From Dasypus novemcinctus (lineage: Eukaryota; Chordata; Mammalia; Cingulata; Dasypodidae), in NCBI RefSeq assembly GCF_030445035.2, contig NC_080695.1, forward strand, positions 1,116,001-1,180,000: a stretch of DNA of 64,000 nucleotides, given 5' to 3'. Both the position numbers and the translations under genes were made by a program. The notes under the pieces are model-generated. The model made no database searches, was not told where the DNA came from, and worked only from the letters and a program-made list of their open reading frames with translations. Within the stretch, counting starts at the first letter, position 1; the number at the start of each line of letters is the position of its first letter. Shown piece after piece: positions 34,756-48,609 of this stretch.

Positions 34756-35940
34756 CCAAACTCAGCTTTGAATTGCATTAGCTTCCCCTCAGCATGGGAC
34801 ATGATTCCCAGGGATGAGCCTCCCTGACACTGAGGGATGACTACCAAGAACTGACTAGTAATGCAGCTGGAAAAAGTCCTTGAATAAAAGGGAGAAAAGG
34901 TAAATACCAATGAGTTTATATGACTAAAAGACTGCAAAGTGAGACAGGAAGTCATCAGAGAGGTAAGACTAATGCATGTCTCAGCAGGATCTCAAAGACA
35001 GCCAAAGTAGATACTACCCAAACAGTGGGGTTCCTGAGGGCTCCTAAGACACCCAGGCCCTATGGTCATGGCAGATAGGTCCCGAGTTTGGTGACTTGTC
35101 ATTGGCCCTACTTTGGATTTTTTGCTCCTGAGTGTGACAGAGTTTAACTCAGTTGTGAATTCACTCTTCATGCCTCTTCTGTCCCTTCTAGTTGAGCCTA
35201 TAGTTGGTGCTGGAGTTAGTAGGTGTACATCCAAGAGACTTCAATCTTCAGGCTGTCCATGTGCCAGCTGGGCCCTGAGCCTCAGTGGAGTTGCAATACC
35301 TACTCTCCAATTCACTGGACCCACCCAGGATAACTAACAAGGAGGTGAGGATGGTCACCCACCACACCAAGAACCGAGAGAGTCTACAACCGCAAGCAGG
35401 AGTCCCATCCATCAGCCATATGGGATAGAAGCCCCCCTCAATTAGAGGGGGAGGGGGCATCACCATCCCAGAGTCCTCAGGACTGGGGAATAAAATACGG
35501 ACTAGAGTGGACTTACTGCTTTTCTATGGTGGAATTATTGTGATTCTAGTAATGGAAGAACTTATGTATTTGATGTGGAGATGGTGTCCACTGGAGGCGC
35601 TGAAGTCAAGGAGAGGGATAAAGAGGTGTGATATGGGGCACTCTGGGGACTTGGAATTGTCCTGAACGACAAGCAAAGAGAGCGACATGCCATTATACAT
35701 CCTGCCATAACCTACAGAATGGAGTGGGAGAGAGTGTAAACTCTAATCCAGGCTGTGCATCGATGTCCAGAATGTGCTCATCAATCGCAGTGATGTACCA
35801 CACTCAGGAAAGAAGACGTTAGTGTGGGAAAAGTGGGAGGTATGGGGAGTGGGGCATGTGGGAATCCCAAATATTTTTTTATGTAACATTTGATGTAATC
35901 TAAGTATCTTTTAAAAATAAATAAAAAATAAACTATAAAA
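34756..35940 (+). mobile_element. Outer non-coding element, right part
   Basis: Continues the element interrupted at 20064: CATGGGACATGATTCCCAGG, CCTCCCTGACACTGAGG, CCATGTGCCAGCTGGGCCCTGAG, GGCATCACCATCC and finally GTGGGAATCCCAAATATTTTTTTATG with an A-rich tail at about 35915-35940. The same words appear in reverse complement at 16900-17620. No coding frame is present. Confidence 0.75.
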
Positions 35941-35944
35941 AATC

Positions 35945-36420
35945 ATCCAGAGAAAAAAGACATACTACATAGAAATAAAGGCAAGAATGACATGAGACTT
36001 TTTATCACAAAGGAAGAAGGCAGCAGAGGGTAGAGGCACAGCATGGAAGAATCACAAGAGCAAGAAAAGACAGCAGGAAATGGTTTACTGAGTGAAAACG
36101 TCTTTAAAAAAATAAAGGTGAAACAAACACTTTTTCAGTCAAACACTGAGAGAAGTTTGTTGACACAGAACTGCACTGCAAGAAAAGTGAAGGCAGTTCT
36201 GCTGACGGAAAGGAGATAGATGAAAATCTAGAGCTACGCACAGGAAAGGTCAGTTCCGGAAAGAGAACTAACAGAAATATAGAAGACGTTTTTGTGAATA
36301 AAAATGTTAAAAGGATTATTGATAATGTATTATGTGGTTTGCAGTGTATGTAGAAATACACTTGTGACAACAATGCAGAGGAGGTGAGAGGAAAATTGAA
36401 AGCCTAATGTAAGGCTCTTA
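35945..36420 (+). mobile_element. Old L1 (L1M-like) ORF1 end, sense
   Basis: Decayed text in the order of ancient mammalian L1 ORF1 C-termini: CCAGAGAAAAAAGACATACTACAT, GACATGAGACTTTTTATCAC, AGACAGCAGGAAATGG and AACTGCACTGCAAGAAAAG. No frame survives. It predates the clean elements around it. Confidence 0.55.
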
Positions 36421-36880
36421 CACATAAGTGAAGTTGTATAACATTAATTTTATGAATTAGTAGATGCTTGAGGTTGACAGAAAATTGAGATCGTACAGAG
36501 TTCCCATGAGCCCCCTTTCTTTCCTCCTCCTCCTCCTGCTCAGTTTTCCCTGTTAATTCCATCTTGAATTGTTACAGTGGATGAGCTGATACTGATCCTT
36601 CTCATAAACCAAAGTCCATAGTCTGCATCGTGCTGCACATTTCTGGGGGCTGACAGATGCATCACGTCATGTGTCTCCATGATCCTATCATAGGGTTGTG
36701 TCAAGGCTCCCCAGACTACAGAGTCACACTTCAACACAAGCTCAAGGAAAACCCCAGCAGAGTTTTTTTGGTAGAAATCGACAAGCTGATTCTAAAATTT
36801 ACATGGAAAAGTGAAGGAACTAGAATCACCAAAACAAATTTGAAAAAGAACAGCGCTGAGAGACACACACCCCCTGCTCT
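36420..36880 (+). mobile_element. Old L1 fragments (3' UTR-type and ORF2)
   Basis: 36440-36700 resembles decayed old L1 3' UTR (GAGTTCCCATGAGCCCCC and GGCTCCCC words). 36725-36870 encodes an ORF2 thumb fragment (KENPSRVFLVEIDKLILKF, then TWKSEGTRITKTNL). The retroelement nest ends here and the GC-rich gene island begins. Confidence 0.6.
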
Positions 36881-36884
36881 CAGG

Positions 36885-39000
36885 CTGCATTTGCTGGAAG
36901 GTGAGGTGCTGCGCAGGGAAAGCTCAGCGCTCAGTGGGCCAGGAGGAGGGTTCAGAGACACACCTGTGCGTCTGTGGTCAGCAGGTTTTCAGAAGTGCCT
37001 GGAGGATTCGTGGAGAAAGGACCGTCCTTTCAGCCAAGATCCTCAGGTGTGAGGCCGGTCACCCGGGGGCACAGCCGAAGGCATGTGGAGATCACCAGGT
37101 GCAGCGACCCCTGTCGCTGGCGTGGGGGTCGGGGCGCCCCAGCCCTTTGGGGTCCCGTGCCTTCTGTGGGCACAGGCAGGGGAGAGGCCTCGGCTCCAGC
37201 CTCCAGGCAGCGAGTCTGCAGGGTGCCCAGGGCCGGCCTGAGCCGGGCTCGCCCCGCGGGAGAGGACAGGCGCCCGGGTCCCCCGGTTAGCCCCCCAAAG
37301 CCAAATGGCAGCATTGGAGCGCCCCGCCCTAGTGCTCTGGCCCCGAGTCCAGCACGATGCGTGGGCAGACTGGACTTTCAACAGGACTCCAGCGGGCGGT
37401 GGGGGGCGTGGGGTGTGGCCGGGGAGTGGCCGCCCCCCTGCTCCAGCTCCAGGCGCTGCGGCTCCGGCCTCGCCCCCCTCCCCGGGGGAACTGCCTCGAG
37501 GGGAGCGTCTGTGCCCCCGGCCCAGGCCCTGCAAAGGAGCGCGGTGGACCCCCGTGTCCAGGGCCGGGCGCACGCTCCACCCACCCCGGAAGGAGTCTGG
37601 ACGCGACTGGGGGCACCCGGGGTCAGCGTCGAAGGCCAGGGCACGACAACCCGCGGGGGTCAACCAGGCCCGGGACCCCGCCCCCACGCCAGGGTGAGGC
37701 CTCCCTGGGCCCCCCACGGGAGCCTCGGGCTGCCTGGGTGGGGGCCCGAAGCGTCTCCCATCCAAGGCCTCGGCCCCTCTGCACCTCAGAAATCCTGGGG
37801 GACAACTCGAGGACGGGGAGGGCGGGTTATCCGGCCCCGAGAGCGTGGAGTCCCGCGGGGTCGCCCGAGCGTCTGTCCTTCCAGGATGGCTGAGCCCCTG
37901 GGGGGATGGACTCGGTGCCCCAGGCCCAGCCCCTGCCCCCAGCCCCAGTCCCTGCCATCTGCCCCCAGGTGCTGCCTCTGTCCCCAGCCCCTGACCCCTG
38001 CCTTCTCCCACCAGCCCCTGCCCCAACCCCTGCCATCTAACCCCAGCCCCTGCCTCTTGCCATCTGCCCCTGGTCCCTGCCTAAAGCCCCTGTCCCCAGC
38101 CCCTGCTACATGCCCCCAGCCCCTGCCTTCTGCCCCTCTGGATCTCGGAGGCTGAGGCTCGGGGCGTGCAGTGCGGACCCCGCTAGAGAAATTACAAGTG
38201 GGCTCCTCTCCCCTGCCCCCGCCCCCACTGACATGTCCGGGACCTGGGCGCAGGGAAGAGCCCCCCGACTCTCCTCAGGCCTGGGAGGGGGCGGGGGGCT
38301 TGGGAATGCCAAGGCGGGACCGCCTGATGGCAAAGGGCCGGCCAATCAGGAGGCGCCTCCCCGGGAAGGGCTGGGGGGTCCGTGGAGGGCCTGCGGGGTC
38401 CCCACCGAGCCCCTGTCCCGAGGCTCCCCTGGAGGGGAACCTGGGGGAGGTCGGGGGACCTGCGGGCAGCACCTGCAGTTCTCCCGTTGCCACGCGGGGG
38501 CGGGGGCGCTCCTGGCGGAGGGAGGCGGCCGAGGCGGGGCCGGGCGGGGCTGGACGGTGCGGCCGGGGCCCCTCCTGGGCGGCTGGGGCGGGGTCCCCTC
38601 CCCGGGCAGCACCGTGCGCGCGTGCGTCGTGTGCCTGGGCGTGAGCACGCACACGTGCACGTGCTGGAGGGGAGCCCTGCCTTCCCGGGGCCCCTCGCCG
38701 GGCTGGTCCCCACCGCGCCAGCCCGTCCACTCGGCAGACGAGCCCCGGGTGCCGACCACGCGCGCCCAGAGGCCGCCCAGGACGGCGCCCGCACGGCGAG
38801 GGGGCCCGCGGGCGGCAGGGCGTTCCCCGGGGGGCGGCCCCGCTGGTGCCCGGGGCGCGGGGCGGGGTCACGTGGGGCAAGCCCCTTGTCTCCTCCATCT
38901 CTGCTTGCGACACTGACCTGGGGGGACCGCGGGAGGCGAGAGGCTCAGGCTGCCCCGCCCCTGCAGGACCCCCAGGAGGCGGGCAGCCCACCCACCACTT
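36885..39000. other. GC-rich upstream region of the protease gene
   Basis: About 2.1 kb of GC-rich sequence free of recognisable retroelements. It includes a CCAGCCCCTGCC-type repeat (37915-38130) and a CACACGTGCACGTG patch near 38650. No exon could be supported. It probably contains upstream control sequence for the protease gene, but no individual site can be assigned with confidence. Confidence 0.5.
37915..38130. repeat. CCAGCCCCTGCC-type simple repeat
   Basis: About 15 loosely spaced copies of CAGCCCCTGCC with variants CTGCCTTCTGCCCC and CTGCCATCTGCCCC. All frames stay open through it. Confidence 0.8.
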
Positions 39001-39004
39001 CCTC

Positions 39005-39064
39005 TGCAGGACAGATAAAGGGGCGCCCGCGCCCCAGAGCCGCAGGCGGCACAGACCTGGGAAG
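39005..39064 (+). promoter_or_regulatory. Core promoter and 5' UTR exon of the protease gene
   Basis: AGATAAAGGGG at 39013-39023 is a TATA-like element that overlaps a GATA motif. About 45 bases later the short leader ends at GGGAAG with a GTAAGG splice donor at 39065. The same arrangement (AGATAAAGGGG, short leader, donor) is present before both broken copies at 43089 and, on the minus strand, at 61244. A short non-coding first exon is usual for tryptase genes. The start site is inferred at about 39040. Confidence 0.7.
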
Positions 39065-39136
39065 GTAAGGGCGCTGCCCCCCCCACCCCTCAGCCGGGGC
39101 GCCCTGGCCCCCCACCCACCCCCACCTCCCCTGCAG

Positions 39137-41084
<1,948 letters not shown>

Positions 41085-41310
41085 CCGAGGCGCGTCCGGG
41101 CGCGGCCCCCTGCGCTTCTCCCCGGGGCTCAGCCTTCTGCTCCCCACGGTGCTGCCCCCCGCCCCTGCTCCCTGCCCTCTGCCCCTGGCTCCAGCGTGCT
41201 GGCCTTCCCAGACAGCGGGGAGCAGAGGCAGGGGACAGGCTCCCAGGCTCGGTGTCCCATAGGGGGGTGGAGATGGCCCAGGACCACCAACACCTCCCCC
41301 ATCTGTGCCT

Positions 41311-41316
41311 ATTAAA
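41311..41316 (+). terminator. Polyadenylation signal ATTAAA of the intact protease gene
   Basis: ATTAAA lies 227 bases after the stop codon and is followed within 30 bases by the GT-rich stretch GGTGTCCTTGTCTGTG, the expected downstream element. The inverted gene copy has the same signal at 63044-63049. Confidence 0.8.
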
Positions 41317-41339
41317 CTCAGTGGAAAGCAGCTGGCGCT

Positions 41340-43080
41340 CGGTGTCCTTGTCTGTGCCTGTGACCGGGGGGGCCTGGGGGGCTCTGGGGGCTGGGGGGTG
41401 GGGCCAGCCTGGGTGTTTGCACCTCGCAGCCTCCTCTTGCCCTGGCCATGCGGGGGTGGGGTGGCTGGTTCCCCAGACTCAGCAGCCCCTGCCCTCAGGT
41501 CTCCCCCCGCATCCAGCCTCTGCTCTTTCCCTCCTACCTGCCCCTTCTCCTCTCTCCTCTCTCCATTGTCCTTTATTCCTCCTCTCTGTCCCTCCTCCCA
41601 TGTTTTCTTTCCTCCCCTCCCCCTTCTCTCCTTTCCCTGCTCTCCTCCATTCCTTCCCCTTTCTTTTGTTCCCTTTTTCTTCACTTTCTTCCCTTCACTT
41701 AAAACTGTGCTTTATGACGCAAAGGAAAATATACTCACAATTACTGAAAAGTAAAAAATCTCGACAGAGAAATAAAAAAATGTGAAAAAGAACCAGAGGC
41801 TCATTTCAATTTAAAGCAGTACCCCGTTTCTTCTCTTTCTTCAATTGGGTAATTTCGCTCACTGCCTCCCTGCCCACGGCCTCGTTCCTCTGTCAATTTG
41901 CTCGGCTGCTCACCCCACACGGCCCTCTAGAAACAGCGGTTTTGGGTTTTCAGGTTCTGTTTTTACGTCATGTTTAAATTGTCAGTTGGCACAACCACGT
42001 TTTTAATGGTGGCTGTGACCACAGCAGGACTAGGAGATCCTGAAACCAGCCTCCCGCCTTGGAGCTGCTTGAGGGGCCTCTCGCGAGCCCCGTGGGAGGT
42101 GGTCTCGGCTGAGCCCAGCCCACCCCAGGTCCCAGAGGGCCGGGGCCGCCCCGAGCACGAGGCCAGGCTGCAGGTGGGCCTGGGGTCCGCTCTCCAGGGT
42201 GGTCTGAGCAGCACCCACCGAGCTAGGCCAGGCAGAGATGACCGCGGTGACGGAAACCCTCCCTTGTGGCCGCTCTGTGGGGGCACACCATGTCGGTCTC
42301 TTATGGCCCCTCCGCCTGGTCTGCACCCCAAGAGCCTGGGGTTTGGGGGTGACCCAGGGGCGGGCGTGCAGCAAGCAGGGAAGGGGCGAGGCTGGGGAGG
42401 CAGGGGTGTTTCCCCAGTGTCTCCCGCACTGGCCCCCGAAGCCCCCAGTCCCAGCCAGGCAGCCCTGCAGGCCGGGGGTGCACGGGGCGCCAAGCCAGAC
42501 GTGGGGCGCGGGTCCCCTGACTGAAGCGGCCTCTCAGCAGCCCAGCCGGGGCCCGGCAGCCCCTTGGCCCCACGTGGGGGCAGCGTGCTGGGCCGGGGTC
42601 CCGAGGCGCTGGTGCGGGCAAGGCAGGGCGCTGGGTCCTCACACCCGCGCACGGCCAGCTGCTCGGGGTGCCTGGCAGCAGGAGCCCCTCCCGGGAGCTC
42701 AGGTGCAGGCTCAGCCTCGGCAGCCCCCGGAGCCCTCAGGGTGGGCCCTGGAGAGGACGCAGCCCCCCGCCCCCCATGGCCCCGTGCCCAGCCCGCCCTC
42801 TGAGTCCCGACGTGGTGTCCCCTGGGTCATTTGCTGGCGACTCGCCCCCTCTGCTCGCCCCCTCCTGCTCCCCTGACCCGGCGGCCTGGGGGCGGCTTTG
42901 GGTTCAAGGGCAGCGGAAGCTTCTGGTCAGTGGAGAGGACCAGCCCCAGGCCCGAGGCTGCTCATGGCATCTCCACGACCCACCCTGTCCCCAAGGGCCC
43001 TGGACACGCTCAGATTGCCCTGCCCCTCCCGGTCCCCACTGGACCCCAGGAGGAGGGCTGCCCCACCCGCCCACCTCCTC
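41340..43080. other. Intergenic sequence between the two tandem protease genes
   Basis: A pyrimidine-rich tract (about 41500-41700, CTCCTCTC/CTTTCC words) is followed by single-copy-looking sequence. The whole interval recurs in reverse complement at about 61250-63040. No exon recognised. Confidence 0.6.
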
Positions 43081-43088
43081 TGTACGAC

Positions 43089-43140
43089 AGATAAAGGGGC
43101 ACCCAGGGCCCAGAGCAGAAGGTGGCAGGTACCTGGGGAG
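43089..43140 (+). promoter_or_regulatory. Core promoter and leader of the broken protease gene
   Basis: AGATAAAGGGG at 43089-43099, a short leader, and the donor GTGAGA at 43141. It is nearly the same as the promoter of the intact gene 4 kb upstream, so the pseudogene may still be transcribed. Confidence 0.6.
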
Positions 43141-43216
43141 GTGAGAGCCCCCTGCCCCTCCCCGCCCTCCCAGCCAGGTGCCCTGGCCTCCCCACCCAGC
43201 CCCGCCTCCCCTCCAG

Positions 43217-44870
43217 ATGCTGCAGCTGCTGCTCCTGGCCCTGCCCTGCCTGGGGGGTCCATGGTGACCCCAGGGGGGTGCTGACCCATACAGTTCCTGT
43301 GCTGCCCAGTCTCAGAGGACCAGCTGTGGGTGGCCTGGTTCACCTGGCTCACCTGGCTCACCTGGCTCACCTGGCTCACCTGGCTTCCTCACCTGGCCTG
43401 GCTCTGTCCAAACCAGCTCTGGGAAGATTGTGGCCTGGGCCCCCTGACACCCCCTCAACCTGCTGCCCCAGATCCCAGCCCAGGGCACGAGCTGGGGGGC
43501 ATCGTGGAGGGACATGATGTCTCTGTCAGGAAGTACCCCTGGCAGGTCAGCCTGAGGATCTATGTTCAAAGTTCTCGGCAGTGGGAGCACGTGGGTGGGG
43601 GCTCCCTCGTGCACCCCCAGTGGGTGCTGACTGCCACCCACTGTGTGCAACCATCAATGGCTTCCAACCAGGTCCCCTGGGCTGGGTGGGGTATGGGGTG
43701 GGGCAGCAGAGGGGCCGGGGTGGGGGTGCTGTGCAACTTTGAACTGAGCTGAGCTTGCTCGGGGTCCCATCCCCAAGGACTGGCCCCTCACCTGCTCGTG
43801 GGCCCCTGGCTCCCGGGCCCTGAGGGGTCCCCGCTGCTGCACTGAGCCCAGGTCCCTGCCCCCAGCCAGCACCTCTGAGAAGCTTCTGGTCTCCCCCCAC
43901 CCAGGGAAGATTTGGAAGCTTGTGCCTTTAGGGTCCAGGTGGGCAGCTGAGGATCTGGGAAGCCGCTGGAGCCTCGGGGGCCGGGGCGGGACGTGGCCCC
44001 CCAAGGCTCAATTAATCTCCTGGCCCCCGTCTTGGGGCGTCCTGGGCCCTTCCTTTCCCAGCTCAGGTTTCCGAGGGGAACTCCTCCGTTGTGCTCCTGC
44101 CGTGGGCCCCTCCCCTCTGCAGGAGGACCCTGCTCCGAGCGGGGCGCACGTCCTGGCCCCCGCACCCCCTCGACTCTCCCTGCGGAGCCGCTCTCCTGGC
44201 CCTTCACCTGCGGGAGGTGACGGGCCTGGCCAGGACAGGGACGTCTGTGACGGCAGCTATCACCGTGCCGTCCCCCACCGTCGCCCGCCCCGTCATCACG
44301 GATGACGTGCTGTGTGCTGGGACCCCCGACGGAGGTCCCGCCCCTGAGACCCCAGGCCCGTCTCTCCTGCCGCCCCCAGCCCAGGAGTTTGGGGCCCGCC
44401 GACCCCGTGGCTGGAGGCGTGTGCAGATGGCCGCTGAGCGCCGCCTGTCCCCAGGGTGGCTCCGGGGCCCTGGTCTGCCGCTGGACCTGCGCCTGGCTCC
44501 AGGTGGGCGTCGCCAGCTGGGGCCATCGCTGCAGCCACTGAGACTCCCTGGGGTGTATGCCCGAGAGACATGCTGCGTGTCCTGGATCCGCCAGCACGTC
44601 CCCACAGCCCCGGGCCCTAGAAGGTCCCGCGTGGGGTCCACGAGGCCTGGGAGACCCCTCCCCTCCCCGAGGCCACCTCGTCCTCCAGCACCCCAAGGAG
44701 CTCCTCACCCCAGCCCTGCCCACGGACCCCCTGCCCCCAGCCTCGTCCTTTCCCTGCCCTTCCTGGGGGCTCCAGGCTGGGGTCTCCCCCAAGAGTGCTG
44801 GGCACAGCCGGGACCCCCGCTTTCCACTCGCCCTTGAATTTCATTAAACTGTTTGCAAAGCAGCCCACTT
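43217..44870 (+). pseudogene. Mastin/tryptase-like protease pseudogene, plus-strand copy
   Basis: The exon order matches the intact gene, but with several lesions. (1) One base is missing in the signal-peptide exon compared with the inverted copy, giving a TGA at codon 17. (2) The first coding donor is GG instead of GT. (3) The IVGG start reads IVEG, and Cys42 (chymotrypsin numbering) is Gly (HVGGGS). (4) The donor after CVQP is lost. (5) Exon 3 (43914 on) ends after about 50 bases and about 430 bases present in the inverted copy are missing, removing the catalytic Asp region. (6) The last exon reads GGSGAL rather than GDSGGP. A remnant of exon 4 with DDVLCAG lies near 44300, and ATTAAA at 44843-44848 is the old polyadenylation signal. 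Its last exon (LVCRW, ASWGHRC) looks closer to dog mastin than the intact gene does. Confidence 0.9.
43337..43392 (+). repeat. CTCACCTGG short tandem repeat in intron
   Basis: About five units of CTCACCTGG or TTCACCTGG, each containing an antisense splice-donor-like CACCTGG. An expanded counterpart occurs in the inverted copy at 60925-61015. Confidence 0.85.
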
Positions 44871-46020
44871 GTGGTTGTGTGTTTGTCTGCGGGGGTGGGG
44901 AGCACTCTTGGGGGTCCAGGTGCTGCCCCTCAGGCGGGCAGGGTGGGGGGAAGGTGCCCCGGGCCCTTGTCCCCAGCCTGCAGGCGTCCCCACCGTGTGC
45001 TGGCGCTCCCCGCCCCCTCCTCTCACCCCTCTTCTTGAGCACGCCGGCCTTGGGGACACGGAGCTGACAAGACTGTCACTTCATGGAGCCCTGGGGGGGC
45101 TGCACCTGCACGGGTTCCTCTGTGGACGCCAGCCCTTTTCCCTGGCCCCATCCCATTGTCAGGGCCACTGCTGTCAAATGCGGGCGGGGGACCCCGAGCC
45201 TGGAAAGGCTCCTGCAAGGTTTTTGTGGTTCTTGCTCTTATATTTAGACCTTTGATCCATCTTGAGTTGATTTTTGTATAAGGTGTGAGATGGTGTTCCT
45301 CTCTCACTCTTTTGGATATGAATATCCAGTTGTCCAAACACCATTTGTTGAAGAGCCATTCTCTCCCAGCTGAGTTGGTGTCCTTGCTGAACATCAGATG
45401 ACTGTGTCTGTGAGGATCTACGTCAGAACTCTCCGTTACATTCCATTGGTCAGTAGGTCTATCCTCGTGCCAATGCTATGCACATTTGACCACTGTGGCT
45501 TTTAAGTATGTTTTAAAATCGGGTAGTGTGATTCCTCTGATTTCACTTTTCTTTTTCAATATGTCTCTGGTTATTCAGGGCCACTTGCACTTCCAAATAA
45601 ATTTCATAGTTACTCTTTCCAATGCAGTAAAAAAAAAATTCTGTGTTGATTTTTATTGGGATTGCATTTGTCTCTAGATTAGTTTGGGTACATCTTAATG
45701 ATGTTTAGTCTTCCTATCCATGAACAGGGAATATTCTCCCATTTATTTAAGTCTTCTTTGATTTCCTTTAGCAGTGTCGTGCAGTTTTCTGTGTGTAAGT
45801 CAGGTACATCTTTAGTTAAATTTATTCTCAGTATTTGCTGTTTTTTAGTTACTATTGTAAGTGGTATTTTTTTCTTGATATCCTCCTCAGATTGCTCATT
45901 ATTGAAGAAATGCTACAGAAATGCTACTGATTTTTGTGCATTGATCTGCTAACCTGCAGCACTACTGAACTCAATTATAAGTTCTAGAAGCTTTCTTGTA
46001 GATTTTTCAGGGCTTCCTAT

Positions 46021-46890
46021 TCATATGATGATGTCATCTGCAAATAGTGAAATTTTTACTTCTTCCTTTCCAATTTCAATGCCTTTTATATCTTTTCCTT
46101 GTGTCAGGACTCGAGCAAGTACTTCTAACACTATGTAAAATAGGTGGGGTGATAGTGGGCATTCTTGTCTTGTTCCCAATCTTAGAGGGAAAACTTTTAG
46201 GATTTCACCATTGTATATGATCTTAGCTGTGGGTTTTTTATATATACCCTTTATCATGTTCAGAAAGTTTCCTTCTATTCCTATCTTTTGCAGTGTTTTT
46301 ATCAAGAAAGGGTGCTGTATTTTGTCAAATGTTTTTTCTGCATGTGTAGAGACGATCATGTGATTTTTTCCTTTCAATCTGCTTATGTGGTGTATCACAT
46401 TCATTGATTTTCTCATGTTGAGCCATCCTTGCACACCCAGCATGAAGCCCACTTGGTCATGGCGTATAATTCGTTTGACGTGTTGTTGAATACGATTAGC
46501 AAGTATTTTGTTGATGATTTTAGCATCTAAGTTCATTAGAGAGATTGGTCTGTAATTTTCCTTTCTCATGGTGTCTTTGTTTGGCTTTGGTATTAGGATA
46601 ATGCTGGCATCATAGAATGAGTTAAGCAGTGTTCCTTGTGCATCTATTTTTTGGAAGAGTTTAAGCAGGACTGGTGTTAGCTCTTTCTGGAATGTTTGGT
46701 AGAATTCACCTGTGAAGCCGTCTGGTCCTGGGCTCTTCTTAGTTGGGAGGATTTTAATGACTGATTCTACCTCTTTACTTGTGACTGGACTGTTGAGTTC
46801 ATCAATTTCTTCATTCATTAATGTAGGCTGCTTACCTGTTTCTAGGAATTTGTCCACTTCCTTTAAACTGCCCCTCTTGTTGGCATACAA
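46021..46890 (-). pseudogene. L1-3 ORF2 reverse-transcriptase block (289 codons open)
   Basis: Uninterrupted minus-strand frame with RT fingers text [33 protein letters not shown] and the catalytic block [10 protein letters not shown] at its end, carrying the FADD motif. It is part of the L1 target-primed reverse transcription enzyme. The frame is closed on both sides by stops and indels, so no whole ORF2 protein can be made. The long open block suggests that L1-3 is younger than the L1 at 13-16 kb. Confidence 0.85.
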
Positions 46891-46984
46891 TATTTCAAAG
46901 TATCCTGTTGTGATACCCTTTATTTCTGTAGGGTCAGTGTTGATAACCCCTTCCTCATTTCTTTATTTTTTTCTAGTGCTTTCT

Positions 46985-48391
46985 CTTTTTTTTTTTAATT
47001 ATTTATTTATTTATAAAAATTACATTCAAAAAATATGAGGTCCCATTCAACCCCACCGCCCCCGCCCCCCACTCCCCCCACAGCAACACTCTCTCCCATC
47101 ATCGTGACACATCCATTGCACCTGGTAAGTACATCTCTGAGCATCACTGCACCCCATAGTCAATGATCCACATCATAGCCCACACTCTCCCACACTCCAT
47201 CCAGTGGGCCCTGGGGGGATCTACAATGTCCCGTAGTTGTCCGTGAAACACCAACCAGGACAACTCCACGACCCGTAACCGGCTCCACCTCTCATCTCTT
47301 CCTCCCATCCCCAAACCCAGCAGCCACCATGGCTACCCTTCCCACACCCATTCCACATTTTTTCTGTGGACATTGGATTGGTTGTGTCCATTGCACACCT
47401 ATGTCAAGTGGGGGCTTAGATTCCACATGGATACTGGATGCACTCCTCCTGCTTTCAGTTGTAGACATTCTAGGCTCCATGGTGTGGTGGTTGACCTTCT
47501 TCAACTCCATGTTAGCTGAGTGCGGTAAGTCCAATAAATCAAAGTGTAGGAGCTGAAGTCTGTTGAGGCTCTGGGCCTGGGTGTCATATTATCAGTCCAG
47601 AGATTCAAATCCCCTAAATATATCTTAAACCCCAGCACCTATTACAATTCCTATAAAGTAGCATGGAAATCTTGTGAAAAGAGATCCCCTCTGAGTCCAA
47701 TTCCATCACGCAGAAACACAGGCTCCGAAGAAGGGCCATCTGCCATGACAGTGAACCCCATCTGCCATGACCATAGAACCCGTGGGTCTCTTTATCCCTC
47801 AAAAGAACCAATACCTGGGGTTGTATCTACTTTATCTGTCTCTTAGACTCTGCTCAGTTGTGCACAAGGGGATTCCTTCTGACAACCTCCAGACTCTTTT
47901 TTAGAGACTCACAGCCTTATAATCTCATTTCTCCTTTCCATTTCCCCCTTACATTAGGTCAATCAGCATTTTGAAGTCATGTTATTATATGTAGACAGGG
48001 ATATTCTGCTGATCCGTATTGAACCTTTAATTCAAGGTCATTTTCTAGTTGTATCTTCAGCTGGTAAGTGGTAGTGGTCCCTCAGTGCCAGGGAGGCTCA
48101 TCCCCGGGTGTCATGTCCCTCGCTGGGGGGAATGCACTGCATCTACATGCTGAGTTTGGCTGTGAGAGTGGCCACATTTGAGTAACATGAAGGCTGTCAG
48201 GAGGAAACTCCCAGGCACAGTGCTACCCTAGGCCTTGTTCTTATTGCAGGTGTACTGGCTCAAAAGCATAGCCATTAGTATCAGGAGCCCACTGTTGGGC
48301 CCTCCTTCCTTCCTGGTTCTTGCCGTTGTACCTGGGGGACTGCTGCTGCTCCCCCAGGGACCACGACAGAGACCCCCCTGCCAGGGGCCTG
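46985..48391 (-). mobile_element. Non-coding retroelement, 1.4-kb copy
   Basis: Inserted in L1-3 ORF2 with a 13-base target-site duplication, TCTAGTGCTTTCT, at 46972-46984 and 48392-48404. The left edge is T-rich (antisense A tail) and the right edge carries CCAGGGACCACGACAG. It contains no frame of note and no tRNA promoter boxes. It closely matches 50483-51880 across its whole length. Confidence 0.9.
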
Positions 48392-48609
48392 TCTAGTGCT
48401 TTCTTATATTCTATTTCATTTAGTTCTGCTCTAATCTTTGTTGTTTCCTTCTTTCTACTTCTTTTGGAGTTCGTTTGTTTTTCTTTTTCTAATTCCTCCA
48501 GGTATGTGTTTAGGTCTTCACTTTTAGCTCTTTCTTCTTTTTTGATATGTGCATTTTGTGGCTATGAATTTCTCTCTCAGTACAGTTTTGCTGCATCCAA
48601 TAGGTTTTT

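Noticed and set aside
34756-35940. Processed pseudogene of an unknown mRNA
   Set aside because: The A tail fits, but the same sequence recurs at least six times in 64 kb with variable 5' truncation, which is the behaviour of a repeat family.
37043-38155. Frames of 327 and 393 codons upstream of the intact protease gene
   Set aside because: They overlap each other on opposite strands, pass through a CCCCTGCC repeat and lack recognisable domains. I treat them as by-products of GC content.
43330-43752. Possible functional second protease from the 140-codon frame
   Set aside because: The frame starts in an intronic CTCACCTGG repeat, lacks a signal peptide in frame, has Gly for a structural Cys and IVEG at the activation site, and the downstream exons are lost or shifted.
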